Of a DNA stretch of 64,000 bases, positions 50,090 to 58,469 are shown one piece after another. The notes beneath the pieces are model-generated. The model searched no databases, was not told the DNA's origin, and was given only the letters and a program-made list of their open reading frames with translations. The translations under genes were made by a program, and so were the position numbers. The DNA lies in contig OZ345381.1 in assembly GCA_977006965.1 (NCBI GenBank), forward strand, positions 930,001-994,000. Reading direction: 5' to 3'. This DNA comes from Phymatolithon calcareum. Taxonomy: Eukaryota > Rhodophyta > Florideophyceae > Hapalidiales. The first letter of the stretch is position 1. Each line of letters begins with the position of its first letter.

Positions 50090-50719
50090 CTATTTCGGCG
50101 TACCGTCGTCGTCAGTAGGCCTGATAAGATTGATCGCAGCCGACTTAGCAGTGATAATCTTCGCCTCTTTGAAGGACGGGCTCATGTAGTACGTTACCGC
50201 AGTACACCCGTCGATGCTCATAGCTGGAGCAGATTTCGTGCACTGGATCTGAATATCCGAGGAATTCACAAGCTCAACACTGGCCAGGGCTTCCTCAAAA
50301 ATGCACTGGGTTTTGGTGCAATTGTCCAAAAAGATTGCATTCACCTTTCCATGCACTTGGATTAGCGTGTTATGGCATTTGTAAACGTAGACGGTTTGCT
50401 TCAGCGTCGTATCAATGCTAATCGCCTTGTCTCCAGTGGCCCCATTCTGGAACTCCACGCTCCACTTCTTCCCCATGAGTTCACATTTCGGGGTTCCACC
50501 AAGCGACACCACCTTCTTCGTCTTGGGAGCTGGTGCAATCTTCTCTACCTTCTCCTCATTTACGTGACCCTTGACCGCTTTTTTCAGACCCTGTCGCACT
50601 CCATTCTCGCCGAGAGCAGCGATTTCGGCAAACAACTTTCCAGTTGCATCCCCACTGTCCCCAGAGGAGACGACTGGAGGGGCTGGTGGCGGCGGAGGAG
50701 GAGGCACTGGAGGGGCCAT
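50090..50719 (-). CDS. Short adenylyl-cyclase-associated protein (CAP), C-terminal actin-binding domain only
   Basis: 209 residues. It starts MAPPVPPPPPPPAPPV, the profilin/SH3-binding proline tract that precedes the C-terminal half of CAP, and then has the beta-helical C-CAP/CARP domain: PKCELMGKKWSVEFQNG, then KQTVYVYKCHNTLIQVHGKVNAIFLDNC and VELVNSSDIQIQC. The roughly 300-residue N-terminal helical domain of animal and yeast CAP is absent, as in apicomplexan CAPs. The domain binds G-actin and promotes nucleotide exchange on ADP-actin from cofilin. The start ATG lies in good context (AAAATGGC) and the divergent KNL1 gene begins 327 bp away, so an upstream exon is unlikely. Confidence 0.9.
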   Translation of the reverse strand: MAPPVPPPPPPPAPPVVSSGDSGDATGKLFAEIAALGENGVRQGLKKAVKGHVNEEKVEKIAPAPKTKKVVSLGGTPKCELMGKKWSVEFQNGATGDKAISIDTTLKQTVYVYKCHNTLIQVHGKVNAIFLDNCTKTQCIFEEALASVELVNSSDIQIQCTKSAPAMSIDGCTAVTYYMSPSFKEAKIITAKSAAINLIRPTDDDGTPK

Positions 50720-51046
50720 TTTTGTTTGGGTACCACAGAGCTGAATGGGCGAGCAGAGTTATTCCGGAATCGACGATCGCAGCCTTGGCGACACTCCCTG
50801 CGTACGTGCGGGGTATTGTACGAATTAGGAGGATTTTGGCGGCGTGCTACGTTCAAAATGCCAGAAAACGTATGAAACATGCATTGTGCAATACTAGGGC
50901 ACTGTAAGCCATTGCTTCTTGGCCCATGCATTGGACATTGACCAAGAACTAGATTGTCATCTAGTGCTAATTTTTTTGAAATTGTTCAAGTTCTAATCTT
51001 TGCCGAATCAAAAGTACCATACTTCAATTCAAATATTTGAATAAAG
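50720..51046. promoter_or_regulatory. Shared divergent promoter region, CAP / KNL1
   Basis: 327 bp between two divergent ATGs. No specific motif is assigned. Confidence 0.45.
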
Positions 51047-54025
51047 ATGCAGCGCTTCAGTTACTTGAAAAGAGCCAGATTGCGCTCTAAGGAGGGTTCG
51101 TCCAAGACCAGCGGAATGACTATGTCCCCTCCCGCGACGAAGAAAATCCGTCGACCTTTAGCTGAGCTACCGGTTGTCCTTGGCACCGGAGCCTCAACCA
51201 TGTCTCAAGGTGCTCAAGATACGGGCATTAAACGAGCCGCGAAGGACTACGATGGCGCTGCGCCAGGTGGTTCATCCAGTCAGCCCCTTGAGAAAAAACG
51301 CAGAGCATCAAAGCGAGTTTCCTTCGGCGGCGAGCATGTTAAGCTTTTTGATTCAAATGCCAGCATCAACTATGATGACTACAATGACAATGCAGAAGTA
51401 TCGTCAGGTGGTGATCATTTCACAGCCGCCTTGAACCGTTCTCCTCAGCCGCACGGTATAAACCGTCAAAGTGGAATCAACTCATTTGATGATGTTGGGG
51501 AAGATACCCTTACTCTTCTTCCGAAGAATCCGAGGACGAGCTTTGCAGACTCCACAGCTCCGCTCACAGCCAAGAATATTGTCAACATAGGTCCTTCCCA
51601 TTCTTCCAGATATTCCCTGGACCCTCGAAAATACGACGGATTTGTCGATGAAGACATTGAGCGTGGACACGTTCCTCGGTTCAGCATTCCCGGCGATGAA
51701 ACCTTGACGCTACATGGGAAGCCGTCTCCTGACATGGATCAATCTCAGCCGCAAGAGACGACGTTGAGCTCTGAGGAAGACGTCACTCTTCAGCTGACAG
51801 ATATTGAAGCGTTGGAAGACGAAGCTCAACCAGCACATTATGAGCTCTCCGCAAGGGCGTCCACGTCGCAAATGAGGCGCCACTCTTTTGATCGCGAATA
51901 CGATGGCGTGGATGACTATTTTGCTGATGACGTTAAAAGTCCTTTTTCGAAAGAACTGAAGAGCAGCCCGACTGCTTTGCTCGAGCCTCCTTTGATGAAC
52001 AGCGGCAGCAAACCACTTCAAAAACAGCATGTCCCTCAAGCAACACGAAGCCTTCCTAGAACTCAACCGAGTCCTGCGAAAAGAATGCCCCGGCAGAGTT
52101 TGCCCGAAAACAGGCGACTTTTCTCCAACGACAACGAGGACGAAGACACCACAATACATTTTCACGACAGTCAAGTGCAACAACCAAAGAGACCTCCGCA
52201 ACCGACAAGTATTTTGAGGAAGACAAACTACCCTCAACCGCTGTCCTTGGCACAATTTAACTCTGACGATAATAATGACCTGCAATCTCCAGGGGATCGC
52301 AATCTTAACAGACCCGATACCAAGATGACATCAACACCCCAGTCCAATCGCAAGGTGATGTCGACACCACAATCCGTTCTGGGCTCAAAACTTCGGGCTG
52401 TAGCTCTCCAGGGATCGGCAAGCAAGAGACAAGAAGATGCTTCTATTACCATCGAGCATTCGATTTCGCTCAACGTCCGTAACGAGTATTCGAATATGCA
52501 AGACAAAGCTGAACGCAAAGATGTCGTTCCGAAGCTCACGATTGACAACTTTCTTGACGCCGCCGGCATTCATTTCAAAGACTCGTATTCGCTTGCATGT
52601 CCGATGAGCAGCCCCAACTCGTCCCTCTCCAGAGGAATTCAGCTCGCTCCCAGCGAGGACAGAAACACTCTAAGTGGTCAAATTGTGTCCTGCGTAACGC
52701 ATGACGCTGTCGTAATCGAGCTACAAAATGCAAGTGTCTCGCTCTCTGAACTAACTGCATCTGTCCGAGAGCAGGTCGCAAACATCTCAGAAGACATTGA
52801 GAAATCACCCCCGCCGATATTCGCCAAAGTTTCAAAATCAAGCGACGCGTCTCCAGAGCAGATTAGTGTCATCCACACTGGTCTGAAGCGATTGCGGAGA
52901 ATTGCGACAATGCGGTCTAGCCTTATGTGGGTAACATCGCGACAAACAAGGGAACAAAGAATTGCTAGTCTGTTGAAAAATTCACTCCAGTCTCTGGAGC
53001 GTAGTTCCGAAAGAATGGTTCATGATGAAGCGGCATCTATGTCGTACAAGGATTATTTAAGTTCTCAAATGGGGAATCTCAATCTCGGCAGTTTGTCAAT
53101 GAACTCGACAAAGTTTACTTCTCCTGGAGAACGAGAAAAGCTAGTCGCAAGATGGAAATCTTTCAAAAAGGACTTGCCAAAATTGCAGGAATACAAAGGC
53201 CGCAGGAAGGAACTTATGAATAAGGTTCAAGAGCTGAAGAAGCAAAAGGCGGCACATGCCTTGAAATTGGGTGAAGCGCGAAAACACCTTTTGACTGGTT
53301 CTTCGTCCATGCTTGAGGAAATCCTAGGGAAGAAAAAGACGCTCAAGCAACTGCACAGATTTCTCTCTGGAATTCTTCCGATGAGAATTTGTGCTGCTCA
53401 TATGGACATTCGAGTTGGAAGCTATGCCGATGTTCGATTCAGTCTCAGTGGTGATTCTGTGCACGCAGTCGAAGTCCAGTCACTAGCAACCGTCGGAGTG
53501 GATCTTCCCTCTGTCGTTCCTGCTTTCATCAATGATGCGATTTCGAAATGCGCTCGCAGTTGCTTGAATAAGGTTTCTCTGCTGAGTCACATTCCTCTTG
53601 TATTGCATCTTGCTCGAGAGTATTTGGCTAACGTGAAGCAATCATGTCGAGATGTTCTGCAGTATCTGGATGAGCATGAGCAGGACCATGAATTTTTGAG
53701 AAGTTGCAGCACGAACGCTGACTCTGCCGACTTGGTTGTTGCGCCATGCTATTTTAGTGTGCAGAAACGGTGCAAATTCGATGTAACGTTCACTGGACAT
53801 CACTTCCCTCCGAAGTTCGACGGTACTAGTCTGGCTTTCGAACCCGCTGTGTATTCAATCAGTGTGACTTCTGTTTGTGCGATCATTGGCGAGGCGCCAT
53901 CAGAAGGAGATGTTGAGGATGTTTTACAGGTCCGGAACAGCGAAGATAAGGGGTGCGTATCGAAGCTCTTGGGCATGCGACAAAATATGGAAGCTGTTTG
54001 GGGTGGTCTACTCGAAAGTCGTTAA
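51047..54025 (+). CDS. Kinetochore scaffold KNL1/Spc7-like protein
   Basis: 992 residues, intronless. The N-terminus carries KRVSF (residues 89-93), a PP1-docking RVxF motif. Several MELT-like motifs follow (EDTLTL at about 152, DETLTL at about 217, ETTLS and EDVTL near 235-247, DEDTTIHF near 355-365), which in other eukaryotes are Mps1 sites recruiting Bub3-Bub1. The Spc7/KNL1 core domain opens with LTIDNFLDAAGIHFKDS (about residue 498), followed by coiled coil and an RWD-like C-terminus. KNL1 links the Mis12/Ndc80 kinetochore network to the spindle checkpoint. Overall divergence is high; the NFLDxxGIxF signature with RVSF and MELT arrays supports the call. Confidence 0.85.
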   Translation: MQRFSYLKRARLRSKEGSSKTSGMTMSPPATKKIRRPLAELPVVLGTGASTMSQGAQDTGIKRAAKDYDGAAPGGSSSQPLEKKRRASKRVSFGGEHVKLFDSNASINYDDYNDNAEVSSGGDHFTAALNRSPQPHGINRQSGINSFDDVGEDTLTLLPKNPRTSFADSTAPLTAKNIVNIGPSHSSRYSLDPRKYDGFVDEDIERGHVPRFSIPGDETLTLHGKPSPDMDQSQPQETTLSSEEDVTLQLTDIEALEDEAQPAHYELSARASTSQMRRHSFDREYDGVDDYFADDVKSPFSKELKSSPTALLEPPLMNSGSKPLQKQHVPQATRSLPRTQPSPAKRMPRQSLPENRRLFSNDNEDEDTTIHFHDSQVQQPKRPPQPTSILRKTNYPQPLSLAQFNSDDNNDLQSPGDRNLNRPDTKMTSTPQSNRKVMSTPQSVLGSKLRAVALQGSASKRQEDASITIEHSISLNVRNEYSNMQDKAERKDVVPKLTIDNFLDAAGIHFKDSYSLACPMSSPNSSLSRGIQLAPSEDRNTLSGQIVSCVTHDAVVIELQNASVSLSELTASVREQVANISEDIEKSPPPIFAKVSKSSDASPEQISVIHTGLKRLRRIATMRSSLMWVTSRQTREQRIASLLKNSLQSLERSSERMVHDEAASMSYKDYLSSQMGNLNLGSLSMNSTKFTSPGEREKLVARWKSFKKDLPKLQEYKGRRKELMNKVQELKKQKAAHALKLGEARKHLLTGSSSMLEEILGKKKTLKQLHRFLSGILPMRICAAHMDIRVGSYADVRFSLSGDSVHAVEVQSLATVGVDLPSVVPAFINDAISKCARSCLNKVSLLSHIPLVLHLAREYLANVKQSCRDVLQYLDEHEQDHEFLRSCSTNADSADLVVAPCYFSVQKRCKFDVTFTGHHFPPKFDGTSLAFEPAVYSISVTSVCAIIGEAPSEGDVEDVLQVRNSEDKGCVSKLLGMRQNMEAVWGGLLESR

Positions 54026-54093
54026 CGTTGAGTGTTTGATTTTACAAAATGAATGGCGCAGATCATGCGCAAGTCCAAAAAATTTAGATGAGG

Positions 54094-55464
54094 TTATTTC
54101 ACTACTCCACCTTGACGTCTTGCTTCAGTGGCCAATTTCGATATTCCTCGCAGTAATGGATCTGCAGCCCAACTTGCAGCGACGCGCATTCGATGACGGT
54201 CGGTGGGCATGCGCGCTAAATAGGCCGCCCGCCTCATGGTCCACGCTGCTAATCCAGAAACCTCGACGCCGACAGTACTGGAAACTGAAGCATCACTTGA
54301 TCCAAGAACCATCATTTCTCCAAGGTGTGCATAGCGATATTTCAGCTTGGATCGATCTGTAAGAGATGCCCAAATATTCCAAGCGGCATACTCAGCTTGC
54401 TGTGCGGCAACTTGAGCTGTACCGGAATAAAATGTATTTGAAGAGACGGAAGCCACATCGCCCACCGCAAATAATAAGTCCTCTTTGCCTTGTACCTGAA
54501 GGAAGTCGTCAGTAAGAACTTTGCGGCGCTCGTCCATAGGGAGATCGAAAAATGATAGTTTTGAACTGGGTTTCGACCCCGCAGTCCAAAGTACTAAATC
54601 GGCAGGTCTGGTTTCCGTGGCCACATCTTCATTCGTTCGGGATTCCAACTGTATGGAGTCACTAGACACCTGCATCACGGATGTTCCAAACTCTGTTATC
54701 ACCCCTCGTGCTTCCAATACTTCTTCAGACGTGTCTCTGTTGTGATCTGTAGCGGACTTAAGGAGGCGATTCCCTCGCTCAAGAATGATAACACTTCCAC
54801 GATTGCCCAGTTTTTCAGAAAGACAGGCTGCCAATTCGACGCCACTGAATCCGCCACCAACGACGAAAACGTTGATGTTCTCGTCCGATTGTTTCATGTC
54901 CAGAAGCTCCCGAATTCGCTCGCGAAGCCTCAACGCATCGGGCAAGGAGTAGAAAGGAAACGCGAATTCAGATGCGCCCGGGACAGCATCCAGATTTGCA
55001 CATTCGGCTCCAATTGATATTAAAGCCCTGTCGAAGGGAATTTGAATGCTTTCTGCCATCTGACTTCCAATCCGCATGCCTTCGACGACCCCATTTTTTG
55101 TGTCAATGGTGTCCACTTCAGCACGAACAAACTTAATTCGTGTGTCTTGAAGTAAATCTACAAACGGAGGTGCAACCTCCCAGCTCTCCGCCTCATTCGT
55201 TGCCAGCTCATAAAGCATTGGAAGGAAAGCGAACCTGTCTGATTTGTCAATTAGAGTTATTTGGGGACGAGTCAATCGGGTCCAGGGCAGCGCTGCAAGT
55301 CGGAGAGCAGTTGACAAGCCGCCGAAACCGCCTCCCACAATGGCAACATTTGGTCGCAAGGTGGCCACAGTGCGAAGAGGCCTGCTCCAGGAACGTGACC
55401 TTGCTATTGAGCGGCACGGGAGAGACAAAAATGAAGATGTGAAGAACGCTGGACGCAGCACCAT
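54094..55464 (-). CDS. Type II NAD(P)H dehydrogenase, NDC1-like
   Basis: 456 residues, intronless. Two dinucleotide folds are visible: VAIVGGGFGGLSTALRL (FAD, about residue 40) and NVFVVGGGFSGVELA (NADH, about residue 197). FAFLPMLYELATNEAESWEVAPPF and FAVGDVASV are family motifs. The roughly 35-residue N-terminus is Ser/Arg-rich and contains few acids, as expected for an organelle targeting peptide. The closest group is plant/cyanobacterial NDC1 (NdbB), which reduces plastoquinone or demethylphylloquinone in plastids; a mitochondrial NDH-2 is the alternative. No EF-hand is present. Stops of this gene and KNL1 are 67 bp apart. Confidence 0.88.
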   Translation of the reverse strand: MVLRPAFFTSSFLSLPCRSIARSRSWSRPLRTVATLRPNVAIVGGGFGGLSTALRLAALPWTRLTRPQITLIDKSDRFAFLPMLYELATNEAESWEVAPPFVDLLQDTRIKFVRAEVDTIDTKNGVVEGMRIGSQMAESIQIPFDRALISIGAECANLDAVPGASEFAFPFYSLPDALRLRERIRELLDMKQSDENINVFVVGGGFSGVELAACLSEKLGNRGSVIILERGNRLLKSATDHNRDTSEEVLEARGVITEFGTSVMQVSSDSIQLESRTNEDVATETRPADLVLWTAGSKPSSKLSFFDLPMDERRKVLTDDFLQVQGKEDLLFAVGDVASVSSNTFYSGTAQVAAQQAEYAAWNIWASLTDRSKLKYRYAHLGEMMVLGSSDASVSSTVGVEVSGLAAWTMRRAAYLARMPTDRHRMRVAASWAADPLLRGISKLATEARRQGGVVK

Positions 55465-56418
55465 TTTTGCTGATTACCTGCACAACTTTCGAGCAGAATT
55501 CTGTTCACACAATTTGTCCGGGACACTTACACTTTTCAACGCTGCCGCGCTGCAGCTCGGTCTTGGTGAAGACCCCGACTAAGGCATGCGCACGTCCATT
55601 CAAACGTCGTTGCACGGATAGAAATCGCCAGCCAAAGTCCTCACGGAACATGATGTATCATAATATATAATGTATAATCGCGATGACCGGCGTAACTCTT
55701 TCCACAATGTGGTCACGGTAAAGAAGGTGGATCATTACTGCGGCCGGTGCAACAGCTTTATCGAAGTCTCTCCTGTACTCTTTAACTTTTTGATGAGATG
55801 TCTGCAAGATAAAGTTGGATTCGAAGTCGAAAAGCGACACTCCTTTTCGCTCGCCTCTGAAAGGGGATATATCAAAATGGCGTGAAATTTATAGATTGAA
55901 GTCGGTGGGTATGCCGATGAGTCGTGCACAGAGGCAGTTTTCATACAGAGGCGATGAAGACCTAGACTTTGGCGCTTCTTGAGGCCTCTCTTTCAGCGCT
56001 ATTGTTATTGTATTGAACGACGCGAGTCTCGTCACGAATTTGTATCTCTGACTTACGCTGCACCACTGGAGCTTGTGTGACCCTGCAGGGAGAACGCTTT
56101 GTGTTCAAATTTTTCTCACAACTTCTTGAACTAAGACGGCAAGGAGGGACACGACTGCATAATCACTGCCGTTGAGTACATCCCTAAACTGTGGGTGGGT
56201 TGAGACGGTGTCGCATCAGAGAAAGGGTTGTGCACTTGTAAGCGTAAGACACACGAACAATGCTACAGTAGTTTTTGAAAAGTGCTGCTCGTCTGCGGCG
56301 TCTCAAAAGTGACTAATGTACAGCTAGCCAAAAAACGAACGAACAGGATGTTCAATGCTCCAGATTTTAATATCCTGGTTCTTCCCCTTGGTATGCATGC
56401 AGCATTTATACACCGAGC
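55465..56418. other. Spacer between NDC1 and CYP38 genes
   Basis: About 950 bp, containing the NDC1 promoter at its left end and the CYP38 3' UTR at the right. I see no gene or repeat of note. Confidence 0.4.
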
Positions 56419-57726
56419 TCATGAAGAAGTTCCAACCGGTCGCTGCAAATTGTCAATGCCTGAAACCACCTTTGCAGATACTATTCTATCCCCCTTTTGC
56501 AAACCCTTCAGAAACTTCTCGCCGTCCACAGTGTATCCAAACACGGACCAAGCGCCATCAAGCAAGTTTCGTCCTGCCGGAGTGAGATCCGGCTCGAAAA
56601 GGAACCAGAAAAATTGACTTGACGCCGTATTTGGTTCAAACTCCCTGCGTGCCATTGCCATCGTGCCATAGGACGAGAATGGGAGTACGGTGGATGAGCT
56701 GCCACGGCCGTCATCCTCCAAAGTCGCACCATAGAGCGGCAGTTTGTCACCCTTTGCAAACACTTCGAGCGGGATGAGACGAATATCGCCAGTTTTTTCA
56801 TCGACAAATCCATCACTTTGTTCCGGCTTCCCAGTCTGAATGATGAATCCATCGGAACGGATGACAGGCAATCCATCATAAAATCCGCGACTGACAAGAT
56901 CTACAAAAGCACCTGCGTTCACCGGGGCCGAGTAGCCGTCAACGACAATCGTCATCTTTCCCTCTTTGTACAGTATTCCCTCAATGTCAAATCGTTCATC
57001 GTCGGCTTTACGCACTACAACCTCGACTGTAGCACGGCCCTTGAGCTGGGGCAGTGAGCTGTACTCAGGTGGGACGTTGAATGGGAATGCCGTCACCATA
57101 CGTTCCTCGATGCGACCAATGTCCCGAAGCACATCGCGCGCACGCGCAGTGATCTTATCCGTATTTTTCTCCTGAATGGCGGCTTCGAGAGACGGTATAT
57201 CTTCCTTGACATGAGCGAGCAGTGCTTCGGCTGCTGCGCGACGGTCTTCTGGTACAGAGGCGAGAATGTCAGTAGAAGAGACGTTAAGGATCATGGAGCC
57301 ACGCTTGACATCCTGGTCCATTTTCGCCCATTTTAAGCCCTTAATGTCCGCGATGACGGACTCGAGTGCAGCCTGCAGTTCACGGACGGGTTTGTTGTTG
57401 ATGGGGAGCGACCAGCGTAGAAGGCTTTCGCCGTCCTTGTTGACAAAGCCCGACGCGAAGGTGTCACCCTGGCGTGCAAGAGCCAGACTGCCGGCGACGT
57501 GTGTGGGAGGGGCGCCGGGGGTCGAAACATCGAGGGAGGGAACCGGGGTTAGCAATACCAAGGCGGCGGCCGCCGCTGCGGCCGCAACGGTCGAAGCATT
57601 TGGCGGTGCAGCATTGGCTTGTACACAGGGCGCGCGGGTGCGGATAGGCGTTGTTGAATGCGAGCGGTAGGATTTCGCGCTGACACGAGAAAGTGCCGGA
57701 GCTATAAAAGTTGATTGCAGTGCCAT
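56419..57726 (-). CDS. Thylakoid lumen CYP38/TLP40-type cyclophilin-like protein
   Basis: 435 residues from ATG 57726 (MALQSTFIAPALSRVSAKS, transit-peptide-like); the longer frame to 57915 adds an unlikely extension. A second hydrophobic Ala-rich stretch ([15 protein letters not shown], about residues 48-62) fits a bipartite lumen signal. The N-terminal helical half is the PsbQ-like bundle of CYP38 (RELQAALESVIADIKGLKW onward), and the C-terminal half is the degenerate cyclophilin barrel (GKMTIVVDGYSAPVNAGAF, FYDGLPVIRSDGFIIQTG). CYP38 assists photosystem II assembly and is considered to lack prolyl-isomerase activity. It ends KVVSGIDNLQRPVGTSS. This gene is strong evidence for a plastid-bearing organism. 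Confidence 0.92.
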   Translation of the reverse strand: MALQSTFIAPALSRVSAKSYRSHSTTPIRTRAPCVQANAAPPNASTVAAAAAAAALVLLTPVPSLDVSTPGAPPTHVAGSLALARQGDTFASGFVNKDGESLLRWSLPINNKPVRELQAALESVIADIKGLKWAKMDQDVKRGSMILNVSSTDILASVPEDRRAAAEALLAHVKEDIPSLEAAIQEKNTDKITARARDVLRDIGRIEERMVTAFPFNVPPEYSSLPQLKGRATVEVVVRKADDERFDIEGILYKEGKMTIVVDGYSAPVNAGAFVDLVSRGFYDGLPVIRSDGFIIQTGKPEQSDGFVDEKTGDIRLIPLEVFAKGDKLPLYGATLEDDGRGSSSTVLPFSSYGTMAMARREFEPNTASSQFFWFLFEPDLTPAGRNLLDGAWSVFGYTVDGEKFLKGLQKGDRIVSAKVVSGIDNLQRPVGTSS

Positions 57727-58469
57727 CGATGGACGACTCGACGGCAATGATGGTGATTGCAGTTGGGTTGGAGATTGGGAGGTGGACGACGATGACAGGG
57801 AATGTAAAGTGACGCAAAAGTGCGAAGTCATATATTTATCGCACCAAACGACTAAGCAGGACAGTGTCAAGCAGGCAGCATTCTTGTCAACGAATTGGAG
57901 GCGGTACGTTGACATTCACGGCTAGCGTGCAATCCAGAAAAAGCGCGCGCAATCTCGACAAAGCTCGAATATAGATCGGAGGTCGAGCGAGGCCAGCGAT
58001 GAACCAGGGTTTGACACGTTGTACACGATTACGCTTTGATCTCGCACCAGATTCCGCACCGAATCCGATTTCCTACAGTACTGTACAGTAGAAGTTGGTG
58101 AAACATAACTTTACCGTTCCAGAAAAAAAATCGGATTCGGTCTCGTCTTCGACCCAGTAGGAAGGCGAGACCAGCAACTCCGTTCTCTTACAGTACGTTA
58201 GTTACGGTCCTCTACTGCAATAATTAATGATATGAGAGTGCGAATGCAGCACGTTTCCTGCTCCCTACTGTACATCGTTTCATCTCATCGCCGTCCATGT
58301 TCGAAGACAAATAACTACTGTAGGGGTTTCCGTTTATTATACTGTACTTTACAAATGTATGCATTCCGATGTGAATGTTCACCAGCTTCCGAGTCGCCGA
58401 CCGGTGTGATTCGGCGAAGTAGTTTACCAGGCGCGCTGATTTGCATTCCACCTCCAAAAAAGAACCCGC
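57727..58469. promoter_or_regulatory. CYP38 upstream region and KEA 3' end
   Basis: About 740 bp with the CYP38 promoter and KEA 3' UTR. It contains the inverted repeat listed at 58059-58140. Confidence 0.4.
58059..58140. repeat. Inverted repeat (13-bp arms) enclosing a CAGTA palindrome
   Basis: CCGAATCCGATTT at 58059-58071 and its exact complement at 58128-58140 flank a 56-nt loop that itself carries CTACAGTACTGTACAGTAG (about 58073-58091). It lies about 330 bp upstream of the CYP38 ATG. Confidence 0.65.

Noticed and set aside
57727-57915. N-terminal extension of CYP38
   Set aside because: Unlike a transit peptide in its first part; the ATG at 57726 gives a standard bipartite lumen signal.
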